25,359 bases of DNA from Prevotella sp. CAG:755 (GTDB lineage: Bacteria; Bacteroidota; Bacteroidia; Bacteroidales; Bacteroidaceae). Positions 17,257-24,335 of this stretch are shown here, piece by piece. The position numbers and the translations under genes were made by a program. The notes under the pieces were generated by a model. It saw only the letters and a program-made list of their open reading frames with translations. It made no database searches and was not told where the DNA came from. Where the stretch lies: positions 7,724 through 33,082 of the forward strand of contig HF989206.1 in NCBI GenBank assembly GCA_000431275.1, given 5' to 3'. Position 1 is the first letter of the stretch, and each line of letters opens with the position of its first letter.

Positions 17257-17294
17257 GAGCGGTAGCCGGTGCAGAGGTTGTCAAGCGTGAACAT
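17219..17294 (-). repeat. 38-bp tandem duplication over the ABC ATPase start codon
   Basis: 17219-17256 and 17257-17294 are identical except one base (G at 17233, T at 17271). Each copy holds an ATG followed by codons for MFTLDNLC-GYRS. Since 38 is not a multiple of three, translation from the upstream ATG (17294) shifts out of frame after the first copy and ends early. Only the ATG at 17256 gives the full ATPase. Confidence 0.9.
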
Positions 17295-17299
17295 GGCTG

Positions 17300-17307
17300 C
17301 AAAGGTA
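17300..17307 (-). promoter_or_regulatory. -7 box just before the duplicated ABC ATPase start
   Basis: TACCTTTG on the minus strand matches TAnnTTTG and ends 5 bp before the upstream ATG (17294). Transcription would begin almost at that ATG, leaving a leader of about 40 nt, made of the first repeat copy, before the functional ATG at 17256. No good -33 element is seen. Confidence 0.5.
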
Positions 17308-17333
17308 GTCATTTTCCGTCAGACGGCGAGAAG

Positions 17334-17438
17334 GCCGTTCCGCCTGTCTCCCTGTCCGGATTTCCTATCGCCGTACCTGTGGATCCTGTCGCTACGCTCG
17401 TTTTTCCTGTCGCCGTACCTGCGATTTCTGCCACGTAC
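17334..17438 (-). repeat. 21-bp-period repeat array C (5 units)
   Basis: This is the clearest array. On the minus strand, units begin at 17438, 17417, 17396, 17375 and 17354 with GTACGTGGCAGAAA, TACGGCGACAGGAA, CGTAGCGACAGGAT, TACGGCGATAGGAA and CAGGGAGACAGGCG. Alternate units are most alike: 17417-17397 and 17375-17355 share 14 of their first 15 bases. It lies between the divergent ABC ATPase and DUF4954-like genes. A 62-codon open frame on the minus strand shows a seven-residue period only because 21 is divisible by three. Confidence 0.75.
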
Positions 17439-17484
17439 AGCGTGAAAACCCTTCCCGTATGTCCCGTATTTGGCCGTCTTGTGC

Positions 17485-17492
17485 TATTTTTG
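17485..17492 (+). promoter_or_regulatory. -7 box upstream of the DUF4954-like gene
   Basis: TATTTTTG matches TAnnTTTG and ends 33 bp before the ATG at 17526. A TTTG at 17469-17472 is too close (12 bp) to be a normal -33 element. Confidence 0.45.
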
Positions 17493-17525
17493 CCCATAGA
17501 ACGAGAAAGACAAAACCGCCTGACG

Positions 17526-18794
17526 ATGTACAGACCTCTTACCGATGCTGAAATACGGCAGCTTGAACATCAGGGCTGCCGCGCCGACGAATGGGCGGCC
17601 GTGCGTGTGGCCGATGCGTTCCGCCCTGAGACAGTGGCCATGGTGCGCTTTTGCGGCGACGTCCGCCTGGGTGAGTTCGGCCGGCCCGTCGAGCTGGCGC
17701 CTGGTGTCCGTGTCCCTTCGGGCGTGACCCGTGCCGTGTTGTCCGACTGTACCGTCGGCGACGGCTGTCTGGTCCGCGATGTCGGCTGCTACCTGCATGG
17801 CTACCGCCTCGACGACGGCGCAGTGGTGATGAACTGCGGGACGCTTTCGGCCGATGCTGATGCCGAATTCGGCATGGATGGGGCGATGGCCGAAGCCTCC
17901 GACGACACGCCTCGCCGCGTGGCCGCCTGTGACGGGTTGCAGGCTCCGATGGCCGCCCTGATGCTGGCCGAGTCGCCCGCTGCCGTGGCCATGCGCCGCC
18001 TGGCCGCCCGCAGGGCTGTGGCGTGGGCGTCGGAAGAGCGCAACGTCGTCGGGCGCGGGGCCGTCGTGGCCAACACGGTGCGCCTTGTCAACACCTACGT
18101 GGGCGATGCCTGTGAGGTGAACGGCGCGTCGGCGCTCAACGAGTGCGCCCTGCTGAGCACCGACGAAGCTCCGGTGTGGGTCGGGGCAGGCGTCATTGCC
18201 GAAGACACCGTGGTGGGCGCCGGCTCGACGCTCGATGGAGCTGCACGCCTTTACAATTGCTACGTTGGCGAATACATCCGCGTGCGGGGCGTGCAGGCCG
18301 CACGCCGATGCTTCTTTGCCGAGACTCCGCCCGACCACGGTACGCCCGAGATGCCTGCCCTGCGGCTTGATGCCGACGGCTGGACGCCCGAGCGGCCTGC
18401 TTTCCGGCGGATGACGCCGATGGCCTACGACGAGGCGGTTTCCGACGTAGGGCCGGGCGACGAGACATGCGGCGCCTACCTCAGAACACTCCTTGATGCC
18501 TACATGCTGACGCCAGCCGGCATGAGGGGCGACCTCCTTCCGCGCAGTGCCGACGGCCCTGGCGAATGGGTAGCGCCCGGCGGACGGCTTATGCCCCGCA
18601 GTCTTTGGGACGCGTGGACCGAAGATTTGGCGGCTGGCTACTACGCCACGTTTGCCGAGGCCGCTTCCGCCCTCGACGACTTGCGTGCCATGCAGGCCGA
18701 CTGCCTTTGGGCGTGGACCTACGACCGCCTGTTGCGCCGTTACGGCCTCGACACGCTCACTCCTGACGACGTCGCCGACATCCTGCGTGGCTGA
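17526..18794 (+). CDS. Short DUF4954-like left-handed beta-helix protein
   Basis: I start at the ATG at 17526 (MYRPLTDAEIRQLEHQGCRADEW), which matches the N-terminus of DUF4954 proteins of Bacteroidota. The frame is open further upstream only through array C. The 422-residue product has two blocks of hexapeptide-like strands typical of left-handed beta-helices. The first is about 50-110 (SDCTVGDGCLVRDVGCYLHG), the second about 180-260 (NTVRLVNTYVGDACEVNGAS, VWVGAGVIAEDTVVGAGSTL). A helical C-terminal part follows. Family members I know are about 650 residues, with a long histidine-containing helix region in the middle that is not seen here, so this copy looks shortened. The biochemical role is unknown. 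Acyl- or nucleotidyl-transferase relatives share the fold, but no active site can be named. Confidence 0.75.
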   Translation: MYRPLTDAEIRQLEHQGCRADEWAAVRVADAFRPETVAMVRFCGDVRLGEFGRPVELAPGVRVPSGVTRAVLSDCTVGDGCLVRDVGCYLHGYRLDDGAVVMNCGTLSADADAEFGMDGAMAEASDDTPRRVAACDGLQAPMAALMLAESPAAVAMRRLAARRAVAWASEERNVVGRGAVVANTVRLVNTYVGDACEVNGASALNECALLSTDEAPVWVGAGVIAEDTVVGAGSTLDGAARLYNCYVGEYIRVRGVQAARRCFFAETPPDHGTPEMPALRLDADGWTPERPAFRRMTPMAYDEAVSDVGPGDETCGAYLRTLLDAYMLTPAGMRGDLLPRSADGPGEWVAPGGRLMPRSLWDAWTEDLAAGYYATFAEAASALDDLRAMQADCLWAWTYDRLLRRYGLDTLTPDDVADILRG

Positions 18795-18852
18795 CGGCTG
18801 CCGCTGCCAAACTTTTCGCGCGGCGGACTGTTTCCGGCGGATAAAAAAGTAG

Positions 18853-18925
18853 TAACTTTGCAGAGGCAGGAAGAAATCCCGGCTTGCATACCGCACCCGG
18901 GGTGCGCCACAGTCCTGTCGCGAAG
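18853..18925 (+). promoter_or_regulatory. -7 box and structured leader of the fumarase gene
   Basis: TAACTTTG (18853-18860) matches TAnnTTTG, with TTTC (18831-18834) as a weak -33 at 18 bp. The leader of about 95 nt can fold two small hairpins: CGCACC-CGG-GGTGCG around 18892-18906 and GTCCT...AGGAC at 18912-18930. A single unit related to the 21-bp repeats (CTTCGCGACAGGACT, minus strand, 18911-18925) overlaps the second. Confidence 0.5.
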
Positions 18926-18958
18926 AGGACAAAACAATTTTGAAAAAATACCATTGTT

Positions 18959-20599
18959 ATGGCACAAACACCTGAATTTAAGTATGCGCCCATGTTCCAG
19001 CTGGGCAAAGACGAGACTGAGTATTACCTGTTGACCAAAGACTACGTCTCGGTCGGCGAGTTCGAGGGTAAGCCCATCCTGAAAGTAGCACCCGAAGGCC
19101 TCACCGCAATGGCTAACGCAGCCTTCCGCGACGTTTCGTTCCTCCTGCGCCGCGCGCACAACGAGCAAGTGGCCAAGATTCTTTCCGACCCGGAAGCCTC
19201 GGCTAACGACAAGTATGTCGCGCTCACCTTCCTGCGCAACGCCGAAGTCTCGGCCAAAGGCCAGCTTCCCCTCTGCCAAGACACGGGAACGGCCATCATT
19301 CATGGCGAAAAGGGACAGCAGGTCTGGACCGGCTTCTGCGACGAAGAGGCCCTCTCGAAAGGCGTCTATAAAACCTACACCGAAGAAAATCTGCGCTACT
19401 CGCAGAATGCTCCTCTCACGATGTACGACGAGGTGAACACGAAGTGCAACCTGCCCGCCCAGATCGACATCGAGGCTACCGAAGGTATGGAGTACCGTTT
19501 CCTCTGCGTCACGAAGGGTGGTGGCTCGGCCAACAAGACCTACCTCTACCAAGAGACAAAAGCCCTGCTCAACCCTGACACACTCATTCCCTTTATGGTC
19601 GAGAAGATGAAGACGCTCGGCACGGCCGCTTGTCCGCCTTATCATATCGCGTTCGTCATCGGTGGAACTTCGGCCGAGAAGAACCTGCTCACCGTGAAGC
19701 TCGCCTCGACGCACTATTACGACAACCTGCCCACCACGGGCGACGAGACAGGGCGCGCTTTCCGCGATGTCGAACTCGAAAAGCGCATTCTTGAAGAGGC
19801 ACACAACATCGGTCTCGGCGCCCAGTTCGGCGGGAAATACTTCGCCCACGACGTGCGCGTCATCCGCCTGCCGCGTCATGGCGCTTCCTGCCCCGTGGGG
19901 CTTGGTGTCAGCTGCTCGGCCGACCGCAACATCAAGTGCAAGATTAACAAGGATGGCATTTGGATCGAGAAGATGGACGACAATCCCGGCAGCCTCATCC
20001 CGGCCGAACTGAGGGAGGCCGGCGAAGGCGACGTGGTACGTATCGACCTGAACCGTCCCATGCCGGAAGTGCTCGCCGAATTGACAAAGCATCCTGTGGC
20101 CACGCGCCTCAGCCTGAACGGCACCATCATCGTGGCGCGCGACATTGCGCACGCCAAGATCAAAGCACGTCTCGATGCGGGCGAGCCGATGCCGCAATAC
20201 CTCAAAGACCACCCCGTATACTATGCCGGTCCTGCCAAGACGCCCGCAGGCATGGCCTGTGGGTCGATGGGGCCGACGACGGCCAATCGTATGGACCCGT
20301 ATGTCGATCTCTTCCAAAGTCACGGCGGCAGCATGATCATGCTGGCCAAAGGTAACCGCACACAACAGGTGACCGACGCCTGCAAGAAACACGGTGGCTT
20401 CTACCTCGGTTCGATCGGCGGTCCGGCAGCCATCCTCGCCCAGAACAATATCAAGAGTATCAAGTGCCTCGAATATCCCGAACTGGGCATGGAAGCTGTC
20501 TGGCAGATTGAGGTGGAAGACTTCCCCGCTTTCATCCTCGTCGACGACAAGGGCAACGACTTCTTCAAGCAAATCAAGCCCCGCTGCGCCTGTCACTGA
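18959..20599 (+). CDS. Fumarate hydratase class I (iron-sulfur)
   Basis: This enzyme interconverts fumarate and malate using an oxygen-sensitive [4Fe-4S] cluster. It acts in the reductive branch to succinate in Bacteroidales. The 546-residue product has the class I two-domain layout. The three probable cluster cysteines are 106 (LPLCQDTG), 225 (TAACPPYH) and 319 ([11 protein letters not shown]). Also present are the phrases [12 protein letters not shown] (234-245) and [13 protein letters not shown] in the C-terminal swivel domain. It has its own promoter and a strong terminator, so it is monocistronic. ArgH in this window also produces fumarate, but no operon link exists. An open frame of 618 codons on the other strand is a shadow. 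Confidence 0.97.
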   Translation: MAQTPEFKYAPMFQLGKDETEYYLLTKDYVSVGEFEGKPILKVAPEGLTAMANAAFRDVSFLLRRAHNEQVAKILSDPEASANDKYVALTFLRNAEVSAKGQLPLCQDTGTAIIHGEKGQQVWTGFCDEEALSKGVYKTYTEENLRYSQNAPLTMYDEVNTKCNLPAQIDIEATEGMEYRFLCVTKGGGSANKTYLYQETKALLNPDTLIPFMVEKMKTLGTAACPPYHIAFVIGGTSAEKNLLTVKLASTHYYDNLPTTGDETGRAFRDVELEKRILEEAHNIGLGAQFGGKYFAHDVRVIRLPRHGASCPVGLGVSCSADRNIKCKINKDGIWIEKMDDNPGSLIPAELREAGEGDVVRIDLNRPMPEVLAELTKHPVATRLSLNGTIIVARDIAHAKIKARLDAGEPMPQYLKDHPVYYAGPAKTPAGMACGSMGPTTANRMDPYVDLFQSHGGSMIMLAKGNRTQQVTDACKKHGGFYLGSIGGPAAILAQNNIKSIKCLEYPELGMEAVWQIEVEDFPAFILVDDKGNDFFKQIKPRCACH

Positions 20600-20620
20600 C
20601 AGCCGCCGCTGTCCATCTGC

Positions 20621-20668
20621 AAACAGCCGGAAGATGCACCCCAGCGGGCAGCCTTCCGGCTGTTTCTG
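20621..20668 (+). terminator. Terminator of the fumarase gene
   Basis: AAACAGCCGGAAG (20621-20633) pairs perfectly with CTTCCGGCTGTTT (20653-20665), with a 19-nt loop, followed by CTGTC. The stem is strong but the T-run is short. Its 3' arm is also the first part of repeat array D. Confidence 0.75.
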
Positions 20669-20718
20669 TCACTGCGACGCTTCTTTCTGTCGCTTTGAGT
20701 GTTTTTACTATCACTGCG
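20656..20718 (-). repeat. 21-bp-period repeat array D (3 units)
   Basis: On the minus strand the units 20718-20698, 20697-20677 and 20676-20656 begin CGCAGTGATAGTAA, CAAAGCGACAGAAA and CGCAGTGACAGAAA. The last unit overlaps the 3' arm of the fumarase terminator. The array ends 21 bp before the ATG of the alpha/beta hydrolase gene. No -7 box is visible in this gap. Confidence 0.7.
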
Positions 20719-20739
20719 ATGTGATTTAGTAGGTAAATA

Positions 20740-22089
20740 ATGTGTAAAATACATAATATGATTCACAGGGCACTTTCTTTTGGCGGGACGCTTTTGCTCC
20801 TGCTGATGTGGGCTGGAATGGCTACTTTTGTCCCCGCAGTTTCTCAAACGCTTCCGCCGGCAAGGGCCGACACCGTCCGCGCCGCCAAAGTGCTCTCGTG
20901 GGCTGTGGAAGGCGAGGCCGACAGCCTCGACAGAGCCATCGTGCCCGTCATGCGGATCCATCTCAGCGGGAAGCAAATCACGGGAGCCTTCACCCATTTC
21001 CTGACGAGCTTCGGGCCGTATGAAGGCCACGGCGCGTGGCAGCAAGAAGAGGTGTCCGGCTTGAAGCGCTATGCGGCGCCCATCCGTTTCGGCAGCCGTG
21101 AGTTTGAATTTCAAGTGGCGTTGGATTCGGCCGGAATGGTGAACGGGATTTTCATCCGTCCGGCAAACTTCCCGACGTCCGTGCTGCCCGTCAAAGACAA
21201 GGAACCCGGAGTGTCGGCCACGGACAAGGCCGCTGAACCCGGCCTGACCGAGCGGCCTGTGACGGTTGTGACCGGCGATGTCCGCCTGCCCGGCACGCTT
21301 ACGTTTCCTGCCGACACGACAGACGGTGTGCCCTGCGTGGTGATGGTGCAAGGTTCCGGCCCTTCCGACCGTGACGAAACGGTCGGGCGTTACCATCCTT
21401 TCCGCGACATCGCCCATGCACTGGCTCGGAAAGGTATCGCCACCCTGCGTTACGACAAGCGGACGTTCTGCTACCGTGATTCGCTCCACCTGCCGGCTGA
21501 TTACGACGGCGAGACCGTCGACGACGCCGTCTCCGCCCTCGCCCAGGCCGCAGGGCAGGCCGGTGTCGACGCCGACCGTGTCTACCTGCTCGGTCACAGT
21601 CTTGGAGCAATGCTCGCACCGCGCATTGCGCAGCGTGCCGGCCGGTGTCCGGCAGGGCTCATCATGCTGGCTGCACCGGCGGAAAAGCTCACCGTCGCCT
21701 TGCGGCGTCAGCTGCGTCACATCAGTCAGCTTCACGGACAGCCGGATACGGCGGTGGAAGCACAGTATGAAGCCATAGTCTGCACGCTTCCCGTGAGCTA
21801 TCTGGCTTTCGACGAGACTTACGATCCCATCGTCACGATGAGCCGGCTCGACGGTCTGCCCGCCCTTTTCCTTCAAGGCGGCACCGACTATCAGGTGACG
21901 ACGGAGAGTTTCGGAAAGTGGCGGGCGGCTTTCGGCCACCGTGGCAGAACGGAATTCCGGCTTTATGAAGACCTCGGCCACCTGTTCGTCGCCGGACAGG
22001 CGAAAGGGGAAGGCGTCGAAACAAGTCAGGAAGCAAGCGTGGATGTCCGCGTGACTGACGACATCGCCCGTTGGATACACCGTCAATAG
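20740..22089 (+). CDS. Secreted or anchored alpha/beta hydrolase with DUF3887-like N-terminal domain
   Basis: The 449-residue product has a hydrophobic N-terminal signal or anchor (about 10-35). A domain of some 90 residues follows (about 60-145) that resembles DUF3887 (GAFTHFLTSFGPYEG, FEFQVALDSAGMVNGIFIRP). The alpha/beta-hydrolase domain runs from about 175. The oxyanion region is VMVQGSGPSDRDE (201-213), the nucleophile Ser287 is in GHSLGA, and the probable acid Asp383 is in GGTDYQV. The likely catalytic histidine is His414 in DLGHLF. This fits esterases or peptidase-like hydrolases of the S9/dienelactone type, but the substrate is unknown. Another ATG at 20758 (MIHRALSFGG) would give a cleaner signal peptide and may be the true start. 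A clear terminator follows. Confidence 0.88.
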   Translation: MCKIHNMIHRALSFGGTLLLLLMWAGMATFVPAVSQTLPPARADTVRAAKVLSWAVEGEADSLDRAIVPVMRIHLSGKQITGAFTHFLTSFGPYEGHGAWQQEEVSGLKRYAAPIRFGSREFEFQVALDSAGMVNGIFIRPANFPTSVLPVKDKEPGVSATDKAAEPGLTERPVTVVTGDVRLPGTLTFPADTTDGVPCVVMVQGSGPSDRDETVGRYHPFRDIAHALARKGIATLRYDKRTFCYRDSLHLPADYDGETVDDAVSALAQAAGQAGVDADRVYLLGHSLGAMLAPRIAQRAGRCPAGLIMLAAPAEKLTVALRRQLRHISQLHGQPDTAVEAQYEAIVCTLPVSYLAFDETYDPIVTMSRLDGLPALFLQGGTDYQVTTESFGKWRAAFGHRGRTEFRLYEDLGHLFVAGQAKGEGVETSQEASVDVRVTDDIARWIHRQ

Positions 22090-22112
22090 GCACAGGAAGC
22101 AGAAAGTAAGTG

Positions 22113-22137
22113 CGGCGGATTCCGATTCGCCGTTTTT
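22113..22137 (+). terminator. Intrinsic terminator after the hydrolase gene
   Basis: CGGCGGAT (22113-22120), a TCCG loop and ATTCGCCG (22125-22132) make an 8-bp stem with one G-T pair, directly followed by TTTTTG. This separates the hydrolase gene from ptb. TAACTTAG (22142-22149) just after it is a one-mismatch -7 box for ptb-buk. Confidence 0.8.
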
Positions 22138-22179
22138 GTTGTAACTTAGCCGCCGTAATAACGTTAAGACATACTGACA

Positions 22180-23118
22180 GTGACACCTATCCGTAGTTTT
22201 TCCTCCTTGCCTTCTCTGATGAAAGAAAGCGGCGGGCGTTGTGTGGCCGTCGTCTGCCCCTATGATGCAGCCACCCAGGAGGCCGTCTGCCGTGCTGCCG
22301 CGGAGGGCATTGCTCGCGTAGCGCTTGTGGGCGAGGCTGCCCGAATCAGTCGGCTCGACGAACTGCTCGCGTTTTCAGGGCGCGTCACACTGGTTCCGGC
22401 CACTACACCCGAAGAGGCCGCCAGCGTGGCCGTCCGCATGGTAAGGCAGGGTGAGGCCGATGTCGTCATGAAAGGCCTGCTGAACACCGACACCCTCCTG
22501 CATGCCATTCTTGACAAGGCGTGCGGCCTGCTGCCGCCCGGACGTGTCCTGACCCACGTCATGGCCGCCGAGCTGCCCGGTTTCGGGCGTTTGCTCTTCG
22601 CTTCTGACGTGGCCGTCATCCCGCAGCCCACCCTCGACCAGCGGTGGGCCATCCTTGGCTACGGGGCCGCCGTCTGCCGCGCTTTCGGCATCGGGCATCC
22701 CCGCATGGCCTTGCTCCACTATTCGGAGAAAGTCAGCGAGCGCGTCCCGCTGACCCTCGACTACCGCGAACTCATCCGCCGCGCCGATGCCGGCGGCCTG
22801 GGTGACGTCACGGTCGACGGCCCTCTCGACCTGCGTTGCGCACTCGACGTCGCGAGCGAGCGCATCAAGGGCATCGAGTCGCCCCTCGGCGGCGAGGCCG
22901 ACTTCCTGCACTTCCCCGACCTCGAAGCGGGCAACCTGTTCTACAAAGCCACTACGCTCCTCTGTCGCGCCCCGGTGGCCGGCATGTTGGCCGGGGCGGC
23001 GTGTCCTGTCGTGCTCAGTTCGCGCAGCGACGGCGCCGGCGACAAGTATCTCAGCTTAGTCTTCGCTCTCTTTGCGGCTGCCCGCATGGAGGGCTATGGC
23101 CGCGTAAGCCTTTCCTGA
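22180..23118 (+). CDS. ptb: Phosphate butyryltransferase (Pta/Ptb family)
   Basis: The enzyme converts butyryl-CoA and phosphate to butyryl-phosphate and CoA. The 312-residue product aligns by eye over its whole length with the short phosphotransacylase family: VVCPYDAATQEAVCRAA near the N-terminus, DVVMKGLLNTDTLLHAIL (about 94-111), RVLTHVMAAELPG, and GGEADFLHFPDLEAGN followed by VLSSRSDGAGDKYLSL at the C-terminus. The start is a GTG at 22180 (MTPIRSFSSLP); its N-terminal phrase fits the family and no earlier ATG does. The buk gene follows after 13 bp, the usual ptb-buk operon. A branched-chain or other acyl substrate cannot be excluded. Confidence 0.92.
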   Translation: MTPIRSFSSLPSLMKESGGRCVAVVCPYDAATQEAVCRAAAEGIARVALVGEAARISRLDELLAFSGRVTLVPATTPEEAASVAVRMVRQGEADVVMKGLLNTDTLLHAILDKACGLLPPGRVLTHVMAAELPGFGRLLFASDVAVIPQPTLDQRWAILGYGAAVCRAFGIGHPRMALLHYSEKVSERVPLTLDYRELIRRADAGGLGDVTVDGPLDLRCALDVASERIKGIESPLGGEADFLHFPDLEAGNLFYKATTLLCRAPVAGMLAGAACPVVLSSRSDGAGDKYLSLVFALFAAARMEGYGRVSLS

Positions 23119-23131
23119 TAATCCGACGTAC

Positions 23132-24192
23132 ATGTACATTCTAGCCATCAATCCCGGGTCCACCTCGACCAAGATTGCCGTCTATGACGACGAGAAACCG
23201 ATCCTCCTCCACACGATTCACCACAGCGTGGAGGAACTTTCCGCCTTCGTCCATCTGACCGACCAGTACGCTTTCCGTAAGGACCTTATCCTGGCTGAGC
23301 TGCGCCGTGTCGGCATCCCTTTCCGTTTCGACGCCATTATCGGGCGCGGGGCGCTTACGAAGCCCATCACGGGGGGCGTCTATGAAATCAACGAGGCCAT
23401 GCGCCGCGATGCTGAGCAGGCGCCCCGCAAGCACGCCTGTAACCTCGGTTGCCTCATCGCCGCCGAGCTGGCCGCACAGCTGCCCGGATGCCGCGCCCTG
23501 ACGGCTGATCCGGTCGTGGTGGACGAACTCGATGACATCGCCCGCCTCACGGGGTCTCCCCTGCTGCCGCGGCGTTCCATCTGGCACGCCCTTAACCAGC
23601 GCGCCATTGCCCGCCGTTATGCCCGCGAGCATGGCCTGCACTATGAAGACCTGAACCTCATCGTCTGTCACCTCGGTGGAGGCATCACCGTGGCTGCCCA
23701 CCGTCAAGGGCGTGCCGTCGACGTGAACAACGGCCTTGACGGCGAAGGCCCCATGTCGCCCGAACGGGCCGGCACGCTCCCCACGGGCGAACTCATCAAC
23801 CTCTGTTTTAGCGGCCGCTTCACCCGCGAGGAACTCCTGCGCCGAGTCTCGGGCCATGCCGGCTTGGTGGCTTATCTCGGGACGACGGACATGAAAGAAA
23901 TCCTCGCGCGCATCGAAGCCGGCGACGAACAGGCACGCCTTGTGGTCGACGCCATGATCTTCCAGATAGCCAAGGCCATCGGCGCCGAGGCCACCGTGCT
24001 CTACGGAAAAGTCGACGCCATCCTCATCACGGGAGGCATAGCCTATGCCCCTATATCACCCAGCGCATCCGCGAACGCGTCCGCTTCATCGCCCCCGTCG
24101 CCGTGTTCCCCGGGCAGGACGAGATGCAGGCTCTTGCGATCAACGCCCTCGGCGCCCTGCGCGGCGAACTCGAAGTGAAGACCTATGCCTGA
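23132..24192 (+). CDS. buk: Butyrate kinase with a one-base frameshift near the 3' end
   Basis: The kinase turns butyryl-phosphate and ADP into butyrate and ATP (ASKHA fold). The N-terminal phosphate loop INPGSTSTKIAVY (6-18), the phrase VCHLGGGITVAAH and the SGHAGLVAYLGTTDMKEI region are typical. The unbroken frame ends at 24178 with 348 codons, but its last 40 or so residues are serine/proline-rich and unlike the family. From the C4 run at 24050-24053 the +1 frame continues with the correct ending (YITQRIRERV..., ...GALRGELEVKTYA) to a stop at 24190-24192. One extra C would restore a 353-residue protein. This may be a real inactivating or phase-variable change, or a sequencing error in a C-run. 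The missing C-terminal helices are part of the ASKHA fold, so the frameshifted form is probably inactive. Confidence 0.9.
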
Positions 24193-24196
24193 CTCC

Positions 24197-24280
24197 CGGC
24201 TTCGGGGCGCTACGGTCGCAGTGAGCGTTTTTTCAGTCGCTGCTTCCGTAAAAACTGTCGGCGTGCCTGTTTTTTGTATC
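24197..24280 (-). repeat. 21-bp-period repeat array E (4 units)
   Basis: On the minus strand the units 24280-24260, 24259-24239, 24238-24218 and 24217-24197 begin GATACAAAAA, GACAGTTTTT, GACTGAAAAA and GACCGTAGCG, so the GAC/GAT core recurs exactly every 21 bp. The array begins 4 bp after the restored buk stop. A 6-bp hairpin CCGGCT-GGT-AGCCGG (24280-24294) follows it. Confidence 0.65.
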
Positions 24281-24319
24281 CGGCTGGTAGCCGGTGTACG
24301 ACGTATGGAGTGAATTATG

Positions 24320-24327
24320 TAATTTTG
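24320..24327 (+). promoter_or_regulatory. -7 box upstream of the flippase gene
   Basis: TAATTTTG matches TAnnTTTG and ends only 8 bp before the ATG at 24336. Transcription from it would give an almost leaderless messenger. No -33 TTTG is seen at the expected distance. Confidence 0.45.
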
Positions 24328-24335
24328 CCACACTC

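Noticed and set aside
17309..17497. 62-codon frame with seven-residue periodicity
   Set aside because: The period is explained by 21-bp DNA repeats; other arrays of the family are not all open in the same frame and no start signal is evident.
17484..18932. 482-codon minus-strand open frame opposite the DUF4954-like gene
   Set aside because: Antisense shadow of a gene with a recognisable N-terminus and hexapeptide repeats.
18740..20596. 618-codon minus-strand open frame opposite fumarase
   Set aside because: It covers almost exactly the fumarase gene in antisense and has no recognisable domain.
20593..22086. 497-codon minus-strand open frame opposite the hydrolase gene
   Set aside because: Antisense shadow; the plus strand has a complete hydrolase triad and a matching terminator.
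4279..24280. CRISPR interpretation of the repeat arrays
   Set aside because: Units are contiguous, 21 bp and degenerate, with no unique spacers of uniform length and no cas genes.
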